DNA from: Clostridia bacterium
GTDB taxonomy: Bacteria; Bacillota; Clostridia; UBA1381; UBA9506
Length of the DNA stretch: 33,126 nt
NCBI GenBank assembly: GCA_017935435.1
Contig: JAGBHP010000026.1
Span: forward strand, 1 to 33,126
Direction: 5' to 3'
Shown here: piece by piece, positions 1 through 6,163 of the stretch
Numbering within the stretch: position 1 is the first letter of the stretch
Layout of the letters: each line of letters starts with the position of its first letter
Notes under the pieces: model-generated
What the model saw: only the letters and a program-made list of their open reading frames with translations
Told to the model about the DNA's origin: nothing
Databases searched by the model: none
Translations under genes and position numbers: made by a program

Positions 1-660
1 ACCTATGAAACCTAAAGAATATCCACCAAATTCTATTTTAATATGATTATAACCTCTTATATTTATATCAAAGTTAACAGGTCGAGAGGTTTTATCCATT
101 TTTGGCGAAGTGTATATAAGCTTGCCGTCTGCGACTACTTTCATTTGACCAACATTGCTGCTGGTTATACCATTTGGAATATATAGAGTTCCTTTTAGCC
201 TGCTATATTTCATATTTGTTAAATATTCTGCTGTGCAATTCCCATAAAGATATAGTCCTTCGCGGTACGTATTTCCGTAATTATCGGTCAATTGATGCTG
301 ATATACATTTTTAAATTCTACCCCTATATTATTTTCAGTTAAGTATGCTGACGGATATTCCAATTTGCCATCCGTATCTCCAAGATATACAGTATAATTT
401 GGGCCATCCCAATAAACCGCTTTGCCAAGTGCGTTTGCAACTGCTCTTACCGGCAAGTATGTAGTTCCGTTGTAAATAATTGGCTCAACTTTGTTACCGT
501 TTACATCTGTCGGGTTAAGGGTTTGTCCATCTACAATAATTTTAATACCATTTGCAATTACATCATAAAGAGTGGTTGTATTTGCAGCAAGTACTGTTCC
601 GCCGGTTATTGTTGCACCTATCAATATTCCTGTAATTAATCCTTGTAATCTTTTTTTCAT
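1..660 (-). CDS. Secreted stalk-domain (copper amine oxidase N-terminal-like) protein, C-terminus outside window
   Basis: The frame is open from an ATG at 658-660 to the window edge, 220 codons with no stop, so the 3' end is missing. A GGAGGT ribosome site lies just upstream of the ATG. The N-terminus (MKKRLQGLITG, then a hydrophobic run ending near VLAA) is a signal peptide. Residues about 30-90 form a stalk domain with the hallmarks NGTTYLPVRAVANALG and YWDG. The region after residue about 100 looks like a beta-sandwich, with NNIGVEFKNVYQHQL and a late Gly-rich segment, possibly NPCBM-like. Stalk domains are usually on exported, wall-associated proteins of Clostridia; the ligand is unknown. 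The N-terminus closely resembles the protein at 32080, including the signal peptide. It is divergent from the RHH gene at 757. Confidence 0.85.
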   Translation of the reverse strand, partial: MKKRLQGLITGILIGATITGGTVLAANTTTLYDVIANGIKIIVDGQTLNPTDVNGNKVEPIIYNGTTYLPVRAVANALGKAVYWDGPNYTVYLGDTDGKLEYPSAYLTENNIGVEFKNVYQHQLTDNYGNTYREGLYLYGNCTAEYLTNMKYSRLKGTLYIPNGITSSNVGQMKVVADGKLIYTSPKMDKTSRPVNFDINIRGYNHIKIEFGGYSLGFIG

Positions 661-689
661 TTTGTGTTACCTCCACATATGTTATTTAA

Positions 690-710
690 TATGTTATAAA
701 TTATAACATA
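690..710. promoter_or_regulatory. 21-bp palindrome over the -10 box (candidate operator)
   Basis: Two perfect 10-base arms, TATGTTATAA and TTATAACATA, surround one central base and cover the -10 box of the leftward promoter. A second, shorter palindrome (ACATATA-A-TATATGT, 729-743) lies just before the RHH gene. The position suits a repressor site, and the adjacent RHH protein is the obvious candidate. AT-richness makes chance palindromes more likely. Confidence 0.45.
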
Positions 711-729
711 CATTTATGACTTTTGTCAA
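700..729 (-). promoter_or_regulatory. Sigma-A promoter of the left stalk-domain gene
   Basis: On the minus strand TTGACA (724-729) and TATAAT (700-705) are separated by 18 bases. This is a near-consensus housekeeping promoter about 40 bases upstream of the start codon. Its -10 box lies inside the palindrome at 690-710. Confidence 0.8.
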
Positions 730-756
730 CATATAATATATGTGAGGTGAAATTTT

Positions 757-945
757 ATGGAAGATAAACTAATTATAATGAAAAAAAGTCTAAAAGGTGA
801 AGATGGTTACAAAACGTTTTCTGTGAGAATAAAAGAAGATACAGTAATAAAACTGAATAAATTATCGGAAGAAACAAATCGCTCAAGAAATGAGCTGATT
901 AATATTTTATTAGATTATGCAATTGATAATAGCAAGGTGAAATAA
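757..945 (+). CDS. Small ribbon-helix-helix (CopG/Arc-type) DNA-binding protein
   Basis: The protein has 62 residues. A short strand (KTFSVRIKEDTV) is followed by two helices (IKLNKLSEETNRS and RNELINILLDYAIDN), the layout of an RHH fold that dimerises through the strand and inserts it in the DNA major groove. A GAGGTG ribosome site precedes the ATG; an internal Met at codon 8 is a possible later start. The stop overlaps the ATG of the RAYT gene as TAATG, so the two are translationally coupled. It diverges from the stalk-domain gene and may repress it, itself, or the transposase. RHH proteins are also common antitoxins, but no toxin is visible here. Confidence 0.75.
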   Translation: MEDKLIIMKKSLKGEDGYKTFSVRIKEDTVIKLNKLSEETNRSRNELINILLDYAIDNSKVK

Positions 946-1054
946 TGAACTTACCAAAAAGAAAGCCTACAAGATTAAAAGGTTATGATTATTCACAAAA
1001 TGGTGTGTATTTTATTACGTTATGTACGCATAACAGATGCAATTTATTTTCATA

Positions 1055-1083
1055 TTGTAGGGGAGGGTCTCTGTGCCCTCCCG
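1055..1083. repeat. REP-like palindromic repeat, inside RAYT copy 1
   Basis: A 29-base unit begins TTGTAGGGGAGGG and ends GCCCTCCCG, so GGGAGGG and CCCTCCC can form a hairpin. In the RAYT frame it encodes IVGEGLCALP. Its reverse complement recurs at 1220-1248 with one mismatch, and two more copies lie in the right-hand RAYT. Confidence 0.85.
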
Positions 1084-1219
1084 AAAAAACCCATTACCCC
1101 AATAGGAACAGAAGTTGAAAAAGCAATACAATATATTAATGAAAATTACATCGGTGTAAAAGTTGATAAATATGTTATTATGCCTAATCATATTCATTTA
1201 ATTATTATCATAGATAATT

Positions 1220-1248
1220 CGGGAGGGCACGGAGACCCTCCCCTACAA
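1220..1248. repeat. REP-like palindromic repeat, inverted, inside RAYT copy 1
   Basis: Inverted copy of the 1055-1083 unit (28 of 29 bases match). It starts CGGGAGGGCACGG and ends CTCCCCTACAA, and encodes SGGHGDPPLQ right after the HUH motif. The pair bounds a 136-base core. Confidence 0.85.
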
Positions 1249-1420
1249 AGTATAATCGGGCAATTAAAATCGTACATAACAAATAAATATAAAGATATTC
1301 TTTGGCAAAAGTCATTTCACGACCACATAATCCGCATAGAAAAGGACTATCAAAAAATTTGGGAATACATTGATACAAATGTTTTAAGATGGGAAAAGGA
1401 TTGTTTTTATAATAGTTAAA

Positions 1421-1454
1421 GAGGATGTAAAAAAGTTGGCTTTTTTACATCCTC
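1421..1454. terminator. Shared bidirectional terminator hairpin
   Basis: A perfect 15-bp stem (GAGGATGTAAAAAAG and its complement) with a TTGG loop lies between the converging RAYT copy 1 and cysK. The T run is within the 3' arm on each strand, which suits a bidirectional terminator. Confidence 0.7.
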
Positions 1455-1471
1455 TGTTATGTTTATATATT

Positions 1472-2404
1472 TTATTCTTCAAATAGAGCAGTTGAAAGGT
1501 ATCTTTCACCCGTATCGGGCAGAAGAACCACGATATTTTTATCTTTATTTTCTTCTTTTTCGGCGAGTTTAGTTGCGGCAAAAAGTGCGGCACCTGACGA
1601 AATACCCACCAAAGCGCCCTCTTTTTTTCCTAAAAGGCGGGTGGCATGGAAAGCTTCCTCGGTTGAAACGGTAATTATTTCATCGTAAATTTTTGTATCT
1701 AAAATTTCAGGCACAAAGCCTGCGCCGATGCCCTGAAGACCGTGAGAACCTGCTTTTCCGCCTGAAAGCACGGGTGAATCCTTTGGCTCTACGGCAACAA
1801 TTTTTATATTTGGATTTTTTTCTTTTAAAAACTTTCCTACGCCCGTAATAGTACCGCCTGTGCCGACACCTGCAACAAAAATATCAATTTTGCCGTCGGT
1901 ATCTTCATAAATCTCAGGACCTGTGGAAAAGTAGTGAGCCTCGGGGTTTGCAGGATTTACAAACTGACCTGCAATAATGCTGTTTGGAATTTCCTTTTGA
2001 AGCTCTTCGGCTTTTTCTATCGCACCGCTCATACCTTTTGCACCGCTTGATAAAACAAGCTCAGCGCCATATGCACGCATAAGCATCTGACGTTCTTTAG
2101 ACATTGTTTCGGGCATAACGATAACTGTACGATATCCGCGTGCGGCGCTAACCAAAGCAAGACCGATACCTGTATTTCCGCTTGTCGGCTCGATTATCAC
2201 CGAGTCTTCTTTTAAAATGCCACGCTCTATTGCATCATCGAGCATTTTTTTGGCAACTCTGTCTTTAGCAGACCCGCCAGGGTTAAAAAACTCAAGCTTT
2301 GCAATTATATTTGCAAAAAGTCCAAGCTCTTTTTTTATGTTTTTAAGTTCTAAAAGAGGCGTTCTGCCGATAAGAGAATCGATAGAATTATAAATTTTTC
2401 CCAT
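1472..2404 (-). CDS. cysK: Cysteine synthase A (O-acetylserine sulfhydrylase)
   Basis: PLP-dependent beta-replacement enzyme making L-cysteine from O-acetylserine and sulfide in the cytoplasm. At 310 residues it has the normal family length. The PLP lysine is K47 in NPGGSAKDR; the usual form has SVKDR, a conservative change. The substrate loop PTSGNTG, the phosphate-binding GVGTGGT and the late GISSGAA segment are all present. An AGGAG site precedes the ATG. It follows trpA by 14 bases with no terminator, so it is probably the last gene of the T-box-controlled trpB-trpA-cysK transcript. Related fold-type II enzymes (O-phosphoserine sulfhydrylase, cystathionine beta-synthase) are alternatives, but the motifs favour CysK. 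Confidence 0.93.
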   Translation of the reverse strand: MGKIYNSIDSLIGRTPLLELKNIKKELGLFANIIAKLEFFNPGGSAKDRVAKKMLDDAIERGILKEDSVIIEPTSGNTGIGLALVSAARGYRTVIVMPETMSKERQMLMRAYGAELVLSSGAKGMSGAIEKAEELQKEIPNSIIAGQFVNPANPEAHYFSTGPEIYEDTDGKIDIFVAGVGTGGTITGVGKFLKEKNPNIKIVAVEPKDSPVLSGGKAGSHGLQGIGAGFVPEILDTKIYDEIITVSTEEAFHATRLLGKKEGALVGISSGAALFAATKLAEKEENKDKNIVVLLPDTGERYLSTALFEE

Positions 2405-2418
2405 AATTTTCTCCTGAA

Positions 2419-3168
2419 TTAGCTGCGAATTGCATCATTTATAGTTTTTACATAATTTGCTATATGTACCTGAGAATTTTTGCCGAATCTTTCAATTATT
2501 TTAACAAGGTCTGTGCAAAGAGCGATGCCGTCAGAGCATAAAACCTTTGTTTTGGCATCCTGCGCTGTTAAATCGTCAAAACCGCATATGCACGGAACTG
2601 ATGAATTTTCTTTTACTACCTTTACGATATGTTTAATTTCGTCATCGGTTTTAGCACCCATAATAAACATAATACCCTTTGCTTCTTTTGCGATTTTTGC
2701 AATACGTGCGTCGGGCGCAGGAGCAACAAACGAAATTAAATCTACACCGTAAGAACTGCAGATGCTTTCAAACTCATCTTTTTCTTCATAAGGAAGGTCA
2801 AAAAGCGTAACGCCTGCAATACCTGCATCACGGCATTCGCTTGCAAAACGCTCAATTCCGTAGGAAAAAACAACGTTTGCATACGTCATAAACATAATCG
2901 GGACGTTAACCTTAGAGGTATATCTTTTTGCCGCCTCAATTATTTTATCGGTTGTAATTCCGCTTGCAAGTGCTCTTAAATTAGCTTCATACACAACAGG
3001 GCCTTCTGCCGTGGGGTCTGAAAAGGGCATACCTAAAATAATTGCATCAGCACCGTTTGCGCAAGAAGCAAGCACCGCCTTTTCTGTTGTTTCAAGGTCG
3101 GGGTCGCCGCAGGTGATGAAAGGAATAAGCACTTTTTTGCCTGATAAAACCTCTTTTAAATTACTCAT
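2419..3168 (-). CDS. trpA: TrpA-like tryptophan synthase alpha chain with degenerate active site
   Basis: The TIM-barrel protein of 249 residues clearly aligns with TrpA ([30 protein letters not shown]). Start chosen at ATG 3166-3168, which overlaps the trpB stop as ATGAGTAA behind GGGGAGGA; an upstream in-frame start at 3237 lies inside trpB and is unlikely. Key residues differ from E. coli TrpA: catalytic Glu49 is Ile44, catalytic Asp60 is Glu55. The mobile loop with the GVTG motif is replaced by GAKTDDE (171-177). The GFGI loop is GFDDL (196-200) and the phosphate-binding GS near the C-terminus is CT (218-219). Normal TrpA splits indole-3-glycerol phosphate and feeds indole to TrpB. This copy probably cannot do that chemistry but might still dock on TrpB and activate it. 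Confidence 0.85.
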   Translation of the reverse strand: MSNLKEVLSGKKVLIPFITCGDPDLETTEKAVLASCANGADAIILGMPFSDPTAEGPVVYEANLRALASGITTDKIIEAAKRYTSKVNVPIMFMTYANVVFSYGIERFASECRDAGIAGVTLFDLPYEEKDEFESICSSYGVDLISFVAPAPDARIAKIAKEAKGIMFIMGAKTDDEIKHIVKVVKENSSVPCICGFDDLTAQDAKTKVLCSDGIALCTDLVKIIERFGKNSQVHIANYVKTINDAIRS

Positions 3169-4351
3169 GAAGATCCTCCCCTCTGTAACGTGCAACCATA
3201 GCACAGTCTTTATCTCCTCTTCCTGAAATAGTAACAATCATAATCTGGTCTTTTTTCATTTGAGGTGCAAGCTTGATTGCGTGAGCAAGTGCGTGAGATG
3301 ACTCAATCGCAGGGATAATGCCCTCGGTTTTGGAAAGGTATTCAAAAGCGTCAACCGCTTCGTCATCTGTTATCGGCACATATTCTGCTCTTCCCATATC
3401 ATAAAGATTTGCGTGCTCAGGGCCAACACCGGGGTAGTCAAGACCTGCTGAAATTGAGTAAACAGGTGCGATTTGACCAAACTTATCCTGACAAAAATAG
3501 GATTTCATTCCGTGGAAAATTCCCACACTGCCTACATTTACTGTTGCTGCGGTTTCAAAGGTATCAATTCCTCTTCCTGCCGCCTCGCAGCCTATTAATC
3601 TGACTGATTTATCCTCAATGAAATGATAAAAGCTTCCGATAGCGTTTGAGCCGCCGCCGACGCAGGCGAGCACCACGTCGGGAAGTCTTCCCTCTTTTTC
3701 TAAAATCTGTGCTTTTGCCTCGCGCGAAATTACTGCCTGAAAATCACGCACAATTGTCGGGAACGGGTGAGGTCCCATTACAGAGCCGAGACAGTAGTGC
3801 GTATCATCTAAACGTTTAGACCATTCACGCATAGCTTCAGATACCGCATCTTTAAGAGTTGCCGTTCCTGCCGTTACGGGAACAACCTCGGCGCCCATTA
3901 GCTTCATTCTGTAAACGTTAAGCGCCTGACGCTCGGTGTCTTCTTTACCCATATAAACAACGCACTCCATACCGAGCAACGCCGCCGCAGTTGCCGTTGC
4001 AACACCGTGCTGACCTGCGCCTGTTTCAGCAATGAGCTTTGTTTTGCCCATTTTTTTAGCAAGAAGCGCCTGACCGAGCACGTTATTTATTTTATGCGAG
4101 CCAGTGTGATTTAAATCTTCTCTTTTTAAATAAATTTTTGCACCGCCCAAATCCTTTGTCATTTTTTCTGCATAGTAAAGAAGTGACGGTCTGCCTGCAT
4201 ACTCATTAAAAAGCGTGGTAAGCTCATCGTTAAAAGCTTTGTCGTTTTTGTAAAATTCATATGCCTTTTCAAGTTCGTCAATTGCACCCATAATCGTTAC
4301 GGGAACATACTGTCCTCCGTGGATTCCGAAACGTCCGTTTGGATTAGTCAT
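3161..4351 (-). CDS. trpB: Tryptophan synthase beta chain
   Basis: PLP enzyme joining indole and L-serine to give tryptophan; 396 residues, normal for the alpha-dependent TrpB1 type. It appears fully functional: [10 protein letters not shown] with the PLP lysine at K87, [11 protein letters not shown] with the catalytic Glu, the phosphate-binding [16 protein letters not shown] and SGRGDKD. A GGGAGG site precedes the ATG, and the T-box leader ends about 40 bases upstream. It overlaps trpA by 8 bases. No trpE, G, D, C or F gene is in the window. The intact beta chain beside a degenerate alpha chain suggests use of free indole, although the remaining trp genes could lie elsewhere. Confidence 0.97.
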   Translation of the reverse strand: MTNPNGRFGIHGGQYVPVTIMGAIDELEKAYEFYKNDKAFNDELTTLFNEYAGRPSLLYYAEKMTKDLGGAKIYLKREDLNHTGSHKINNVLGQALLAKKMGKTKLIAETGAGQHGVATATAAALLGMECVVYMGKEDTERQALNVYRMKLMGAEVVPVTAGTATLKDAVSEAMREWSKRLDDTHYCLGSVMGPHPFPTIVRDFQAVISREAKAQILEKEGRLPDVVLACVGGGSNAIGSFYHFIEDKSVRLIGCEAAGRGIDTFETAATVNVGSVGIFHGMKSYFCQDKFGQIAPVYSISAGLDYPGVGPEHANLYDMGRAEYVPITDDEAVDAFEYLSKTEGIIPAIESSHALAHAIKLAPQMKKDQIMIVTISGRGDKDCAMVARYRGEDLHE

Positions 4352-4394
4352 TTTGTTTTCCTCCCTGTTAGTTTAAATTTTTCTGCCGAGAGAA

Positions 4395-4668
4395 CAAAAA
4401 AGTCCTTGACAGAAATTTCTGTCAAGGACGAATAATCTTTTATCCGCGATGCCACCTTGATTCATAGCAAAGCTATGCTCTCTTTAGGATACCAACATAT
4501 CCCCGGCAACTTACGTATGCCAACACGTTGCAGAATACTAATAAAAATACTTTCCTCTGCACCCTCGGCGGTCCATTTGATGACCTGTTTTTCACCCGAA
4601 TCTCAGCTTACCGGGCTCTCTGTGGAAGCATAATCACCTTTATCTCCGCGTCAACGGTTTGTATTTAT
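4395..4668 (-). ncRNA. T-box leader, tRNA-Trp specific
   Basis: The minus strand carries the T-box sequence AAGGTGGCATCGCGG (4444-4458), the typical stem I start AGAGAGCC, and a specifier region AAATGGACC with codon TGG (Trp) at 4573-4575. The TGGC in the T-box bulge would pair with the GCCA end of tRNA-Trp. Downstream is a strong terminator (4402-4429) that competes with the antiterminator. Uncharged tRNA-Trp should therefore switch on trpB-trpA-cysK. The leader fills the gene-free stretch between trpB and arsR. Confidence 0.93.
4402..4429 (-). terminator. Regulated terminator of the T-box leader
   Basis: A perfectly self-complementary 28-base palindrome (GTCCTTGACAGAAA and its complement) is followed on the minus strand by six T at 4395-4400. 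It is the default off state of the leader. Confidence 0.9.
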
Positions 4669-4673
4669 AAAAT

Positions 4674-4702
4674 ATATTAACACATTAATTTTTATTTGTC
4701 AA
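4674..4702 (-). promoter_or_regulatory. Sigma-A promoter of the trpB-trpA-cysK T-box operon
   Basis: On the minus strand TTGACA (4697-4702) and TAATAT (4674-4679) are spaced 17 bases. The -35 box is just inside the last codons of arsR, so the T-box transcript can start independently of the upstream genes. Confidence 0.8.
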
Positions 4703-5084
4703 CATTTTTTTGCGAAAAATTACATGTGTCAGGGCAGGTTACCTCTGTTACCTTTTTTAGCATATTATGAAGAGTTTTTACTAAAGCTGATTGTGCCGCT
4801 TTGTAATATACCTCTTTTCCATCTCTGCGGCTTTCAATTAGTCCCGCACTTTTTAAAAATTTTAAATGATGCGAAACCGCAGGACTTGACATTTCCATAA
4901 TCGCAGAAAGATTGATAACACAGCTTTCTGTATGGCATAAAATCCAGAAAATTTTCACTCTTTTGCTATCGCCTAAAAGCTTAAAAAGCTCAGAAATTTT
5001 TTCAAAATCTTTGGTTTCGGGAAGGTTTTTTAAAATTTGATTTGTTTCTTCGCCGTGGTTATGCGGCAATTTGTTTTTATCCAT
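4692..5084 (-). CDS. ArsR/SmtB-family winged-helix regulator
   Basis: A 130-residue protein with an ArsR-type winged helix. A helix (FEKISELFKLLGDSKRVKIF) leads to the recognition helix SSPAVSHHLKFLKSAGLI and the wing RRDGKEVYY. Family members are homodimeric repressors, most of which release DNA on binding metal or on redox change. Possible ligands are visible but unplaced: a Cys in HTESCVINLS at about the alpha-3 position, an N-terminal HNHGEE and a C-terminal CPDTC. No metal exporter lies next to it, so the target and signal are unknown. It starts 12 bases after ppx and is probably co-transcribed with it. The promoter of the trpB operon overlaps its stop codon. Confidence 0.88.
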   Translation of the reverse strand: MDKNKLPHNHGEETNQILKNLPETKDFEKISELFKLLGDSKRVKIFWILCHTESCVINLSAIMEMSSPAVSHHLKFLKSAGLIESRRDGKEVYYKAAQSALVKTLHNMLKKVTEVTCPDTCNFSQKNVDK

Positions 5085-5096
5085 TTATAACCTCCG

Positions 5097-6002
5097 CTAA
5101 TTTTTAGATATAATATTTTCGTAAACAAAGCCTTCACGGACTCCGTTTGTTACGATTTTAATTTTATCTGCGCCTGTAAAGTCAAGAATTGCAATTATTG
5201 TAATTATTCCCGGAATGAGCGTTGTTAATCTGTCGGGAATAATTTCTATGAGGCTTTGTTTCCCGTCTTCTGTTTGGGTGACTTTATAGCAAATATCCAC
5301 AAGCCTTTCTTTTGAAAGGATAAAGCCTTTAAGCGAAGAAGTAATATCTTTTGTAATAAGCTCATATTTTGCGGCATTTCTTGCGGCACCGCCCATTGCG
5401 TATATAACTTGATTGTTGTTATCCTTTAGCTCTGAAAGAGAGGAAAGCTCTGAAATTATGTAATCATAGATTTTGTGCATTTCTTCCTTTGTCGGAATGT
5501 CACCTGAAACAAATTTTTTATAAATAACCTGACCGCCGATTTTTAGGGATTTAAAAAAATCGAGTTTACTTTTGCTAAACTTAAAAAGCTGACAGCTTCC
5601 GCCGCCTAAATCAAAGCCTATACCGCTTGTTTCGTCAATTTCGCACAAAAGTCCCATAAAATCATAGCGTGCTTCATCTTCGCCTGAAATAATGGACATT
5701 TTAATTCCTGTTTTATTTAAAATTTCTTCTAAAACGCCGTCAATGTTTTTTACATTTCTAAGAGATGCCGTAGCAAAGCAACAGATGTTTTCGCATTCCT
5801 CCTGCCTGCAAACCTCCGCCATTTTGTTTAAGGTAGAAATTATTCGTTTTTTTCCCTCATCGGATAGCTTTTCGTCTGTAACATATGTTATCAGCCCTGC
5901 AAAGTCACGCTCGTGCGCAACCTCTTCTAAATTTTCACCGTCTACATTATATATAACCATTCTAATGGTATTTGAGCCAACATCAATTACTGCGTGCTTC
6001 AT
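5097..6002 (-). CDS. Ppx/GppA phosphatase family protein (exopolyphosphatase-like)
   Basis: The 301-residue protein has the actin-like ATPase fold of the Ppx/GppA family: DVGSNTIRM at the N-terminus (phosphate 1), ATASLRNVKN, SGEDEARYDF, the phosphate 2 loop DLGGGS, and GGAARN. Family members hydrolyse inorganic polyphosphate and/or pppGpp to ppGpp. At about 300 residues it is the short two-domain form without the C-terminal HD-like extension. A GGGAGG site precedes the ATG. It is the first gene of a likely two-gene operon with arsR, behind the promoter at 6032-6060. A (p)ppGpp synthetase lies 4 kb away but on the other strand. Substrate preference cannot be told from sequence. Confidence 0.9.
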   Translation of the reverse strand: MKHAVIDVGSNTIRMVIYNVDGENLEEVAHERDFAGLITYVTDEKLSDEGKKRIISTLNKMAEVCRQEECENICCFATASLRNVKNIDGVLEEILNKTGIKMSIISGEDEARYDFMGLLCEIDETSGIGFDLGGGSCQLFKFSKSKLDFFKSLKIGGQVIYKKFVSGDIPTKEEMHKIYDYIISELSSLSELKDNNNQVIYAMGGAARNAAKYELITKDITSSLKGFILSKERLVDICYKVTQTEDGKQSLIEIIPDRLTTLIPGIITIIAILDFTGADKIKIVTNGVREGFVYENIISKN

Positions 6003-6031
6003 TTTTTCCTCCCTGATGTGTATTTATATAC

Positions 6032-6060
6032 ATTATATCAAATAATTGCGGATTTTGCAA
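6032..6060 (-). promoter_or_regulatory. Sigma-A promoter of ppx-arsR
   Basis: On the minus strand TTGCAA (6055-6060) and TATAAT (6032-6037) are spaced 17 bases, with a TG two bases before the -10. Confidence 0.75.
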
Positions 6061-6095
6061 TTTTTAAAATCTTTTTTAATAGTAATTTATTATTC

Positions 6096-6124
6096 TTGCA
6101 CAAAGCGCAAGTATGTGATAAAAT
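6096..6124 (+). promoter_or_regulatory. Sigma-A promoter of the GH26-like gene
   Basis: TTGCAC (6096-6101) and TAAAAT (6119-6124) are spaced 17 bases, about 40 bases before the TTG start. It is back to back with the ppx promoter. Confidence 0.6.
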
Positions 6125-6163
6125 TATATAAAGATAAATTACAAAAGAAAAGGAAGATAAAAA

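Larger units (their letters stand above)
945..1419 (+). pseudogene. REP-associated Y1 (HUH) transposase, copy 1, frameshifted
   Basis: Translation starts at ATG 945-947 (MNLPKRKPTRLKGYDYSQNG, then YFITLCTHN) and would continue in the register ending at 1419 (TPIGTEVEKAIQYINENY ... NHIHLIII ... FHDHIIR ... EYI ... LRWEKDCFYNS). The HUH pair is NHIH, and the candidate catalytic Tyr lies in the C-terminal helix region near DYQKIWEYI. Alignment with copy 2 at 31729 puts a two-base deletion near 1053, after the TCA codon, which breaks the frame. An intact product would be about 158 residues. RAYTs are single-strand transposases related to IS200 TnpA that act on REP palindromes. Two such palindromes lie inside this gene (1055-1083, 1220-1248). 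No TnpB is present. Confidence 0.85.

Noticed and set aside
757-945. Toxin-antitoxin pair based on the RHH protein
   Set aside because: The only coupled gene is a transposase, not a toxin.
1055-1248. CRISPR-like repeats
   Set aside because: Only two inverted units per locus, inside a coding frame, with no regular spacers or cas genes.
945-1419. Programmed frameshifting as the reason for the split RAYT reading frame in copy 1
   Set aside because: Copy 2 has the same region in one frame with two more bases, and no clear slippery heptamer was seen, so a deletion is simpler.
945-1419. Complete IS200/IS605 insertion sequence
   Set aside because: No TnpB and no element ends were found; the N-terminal layout and internal REPs fit a RAYT better.
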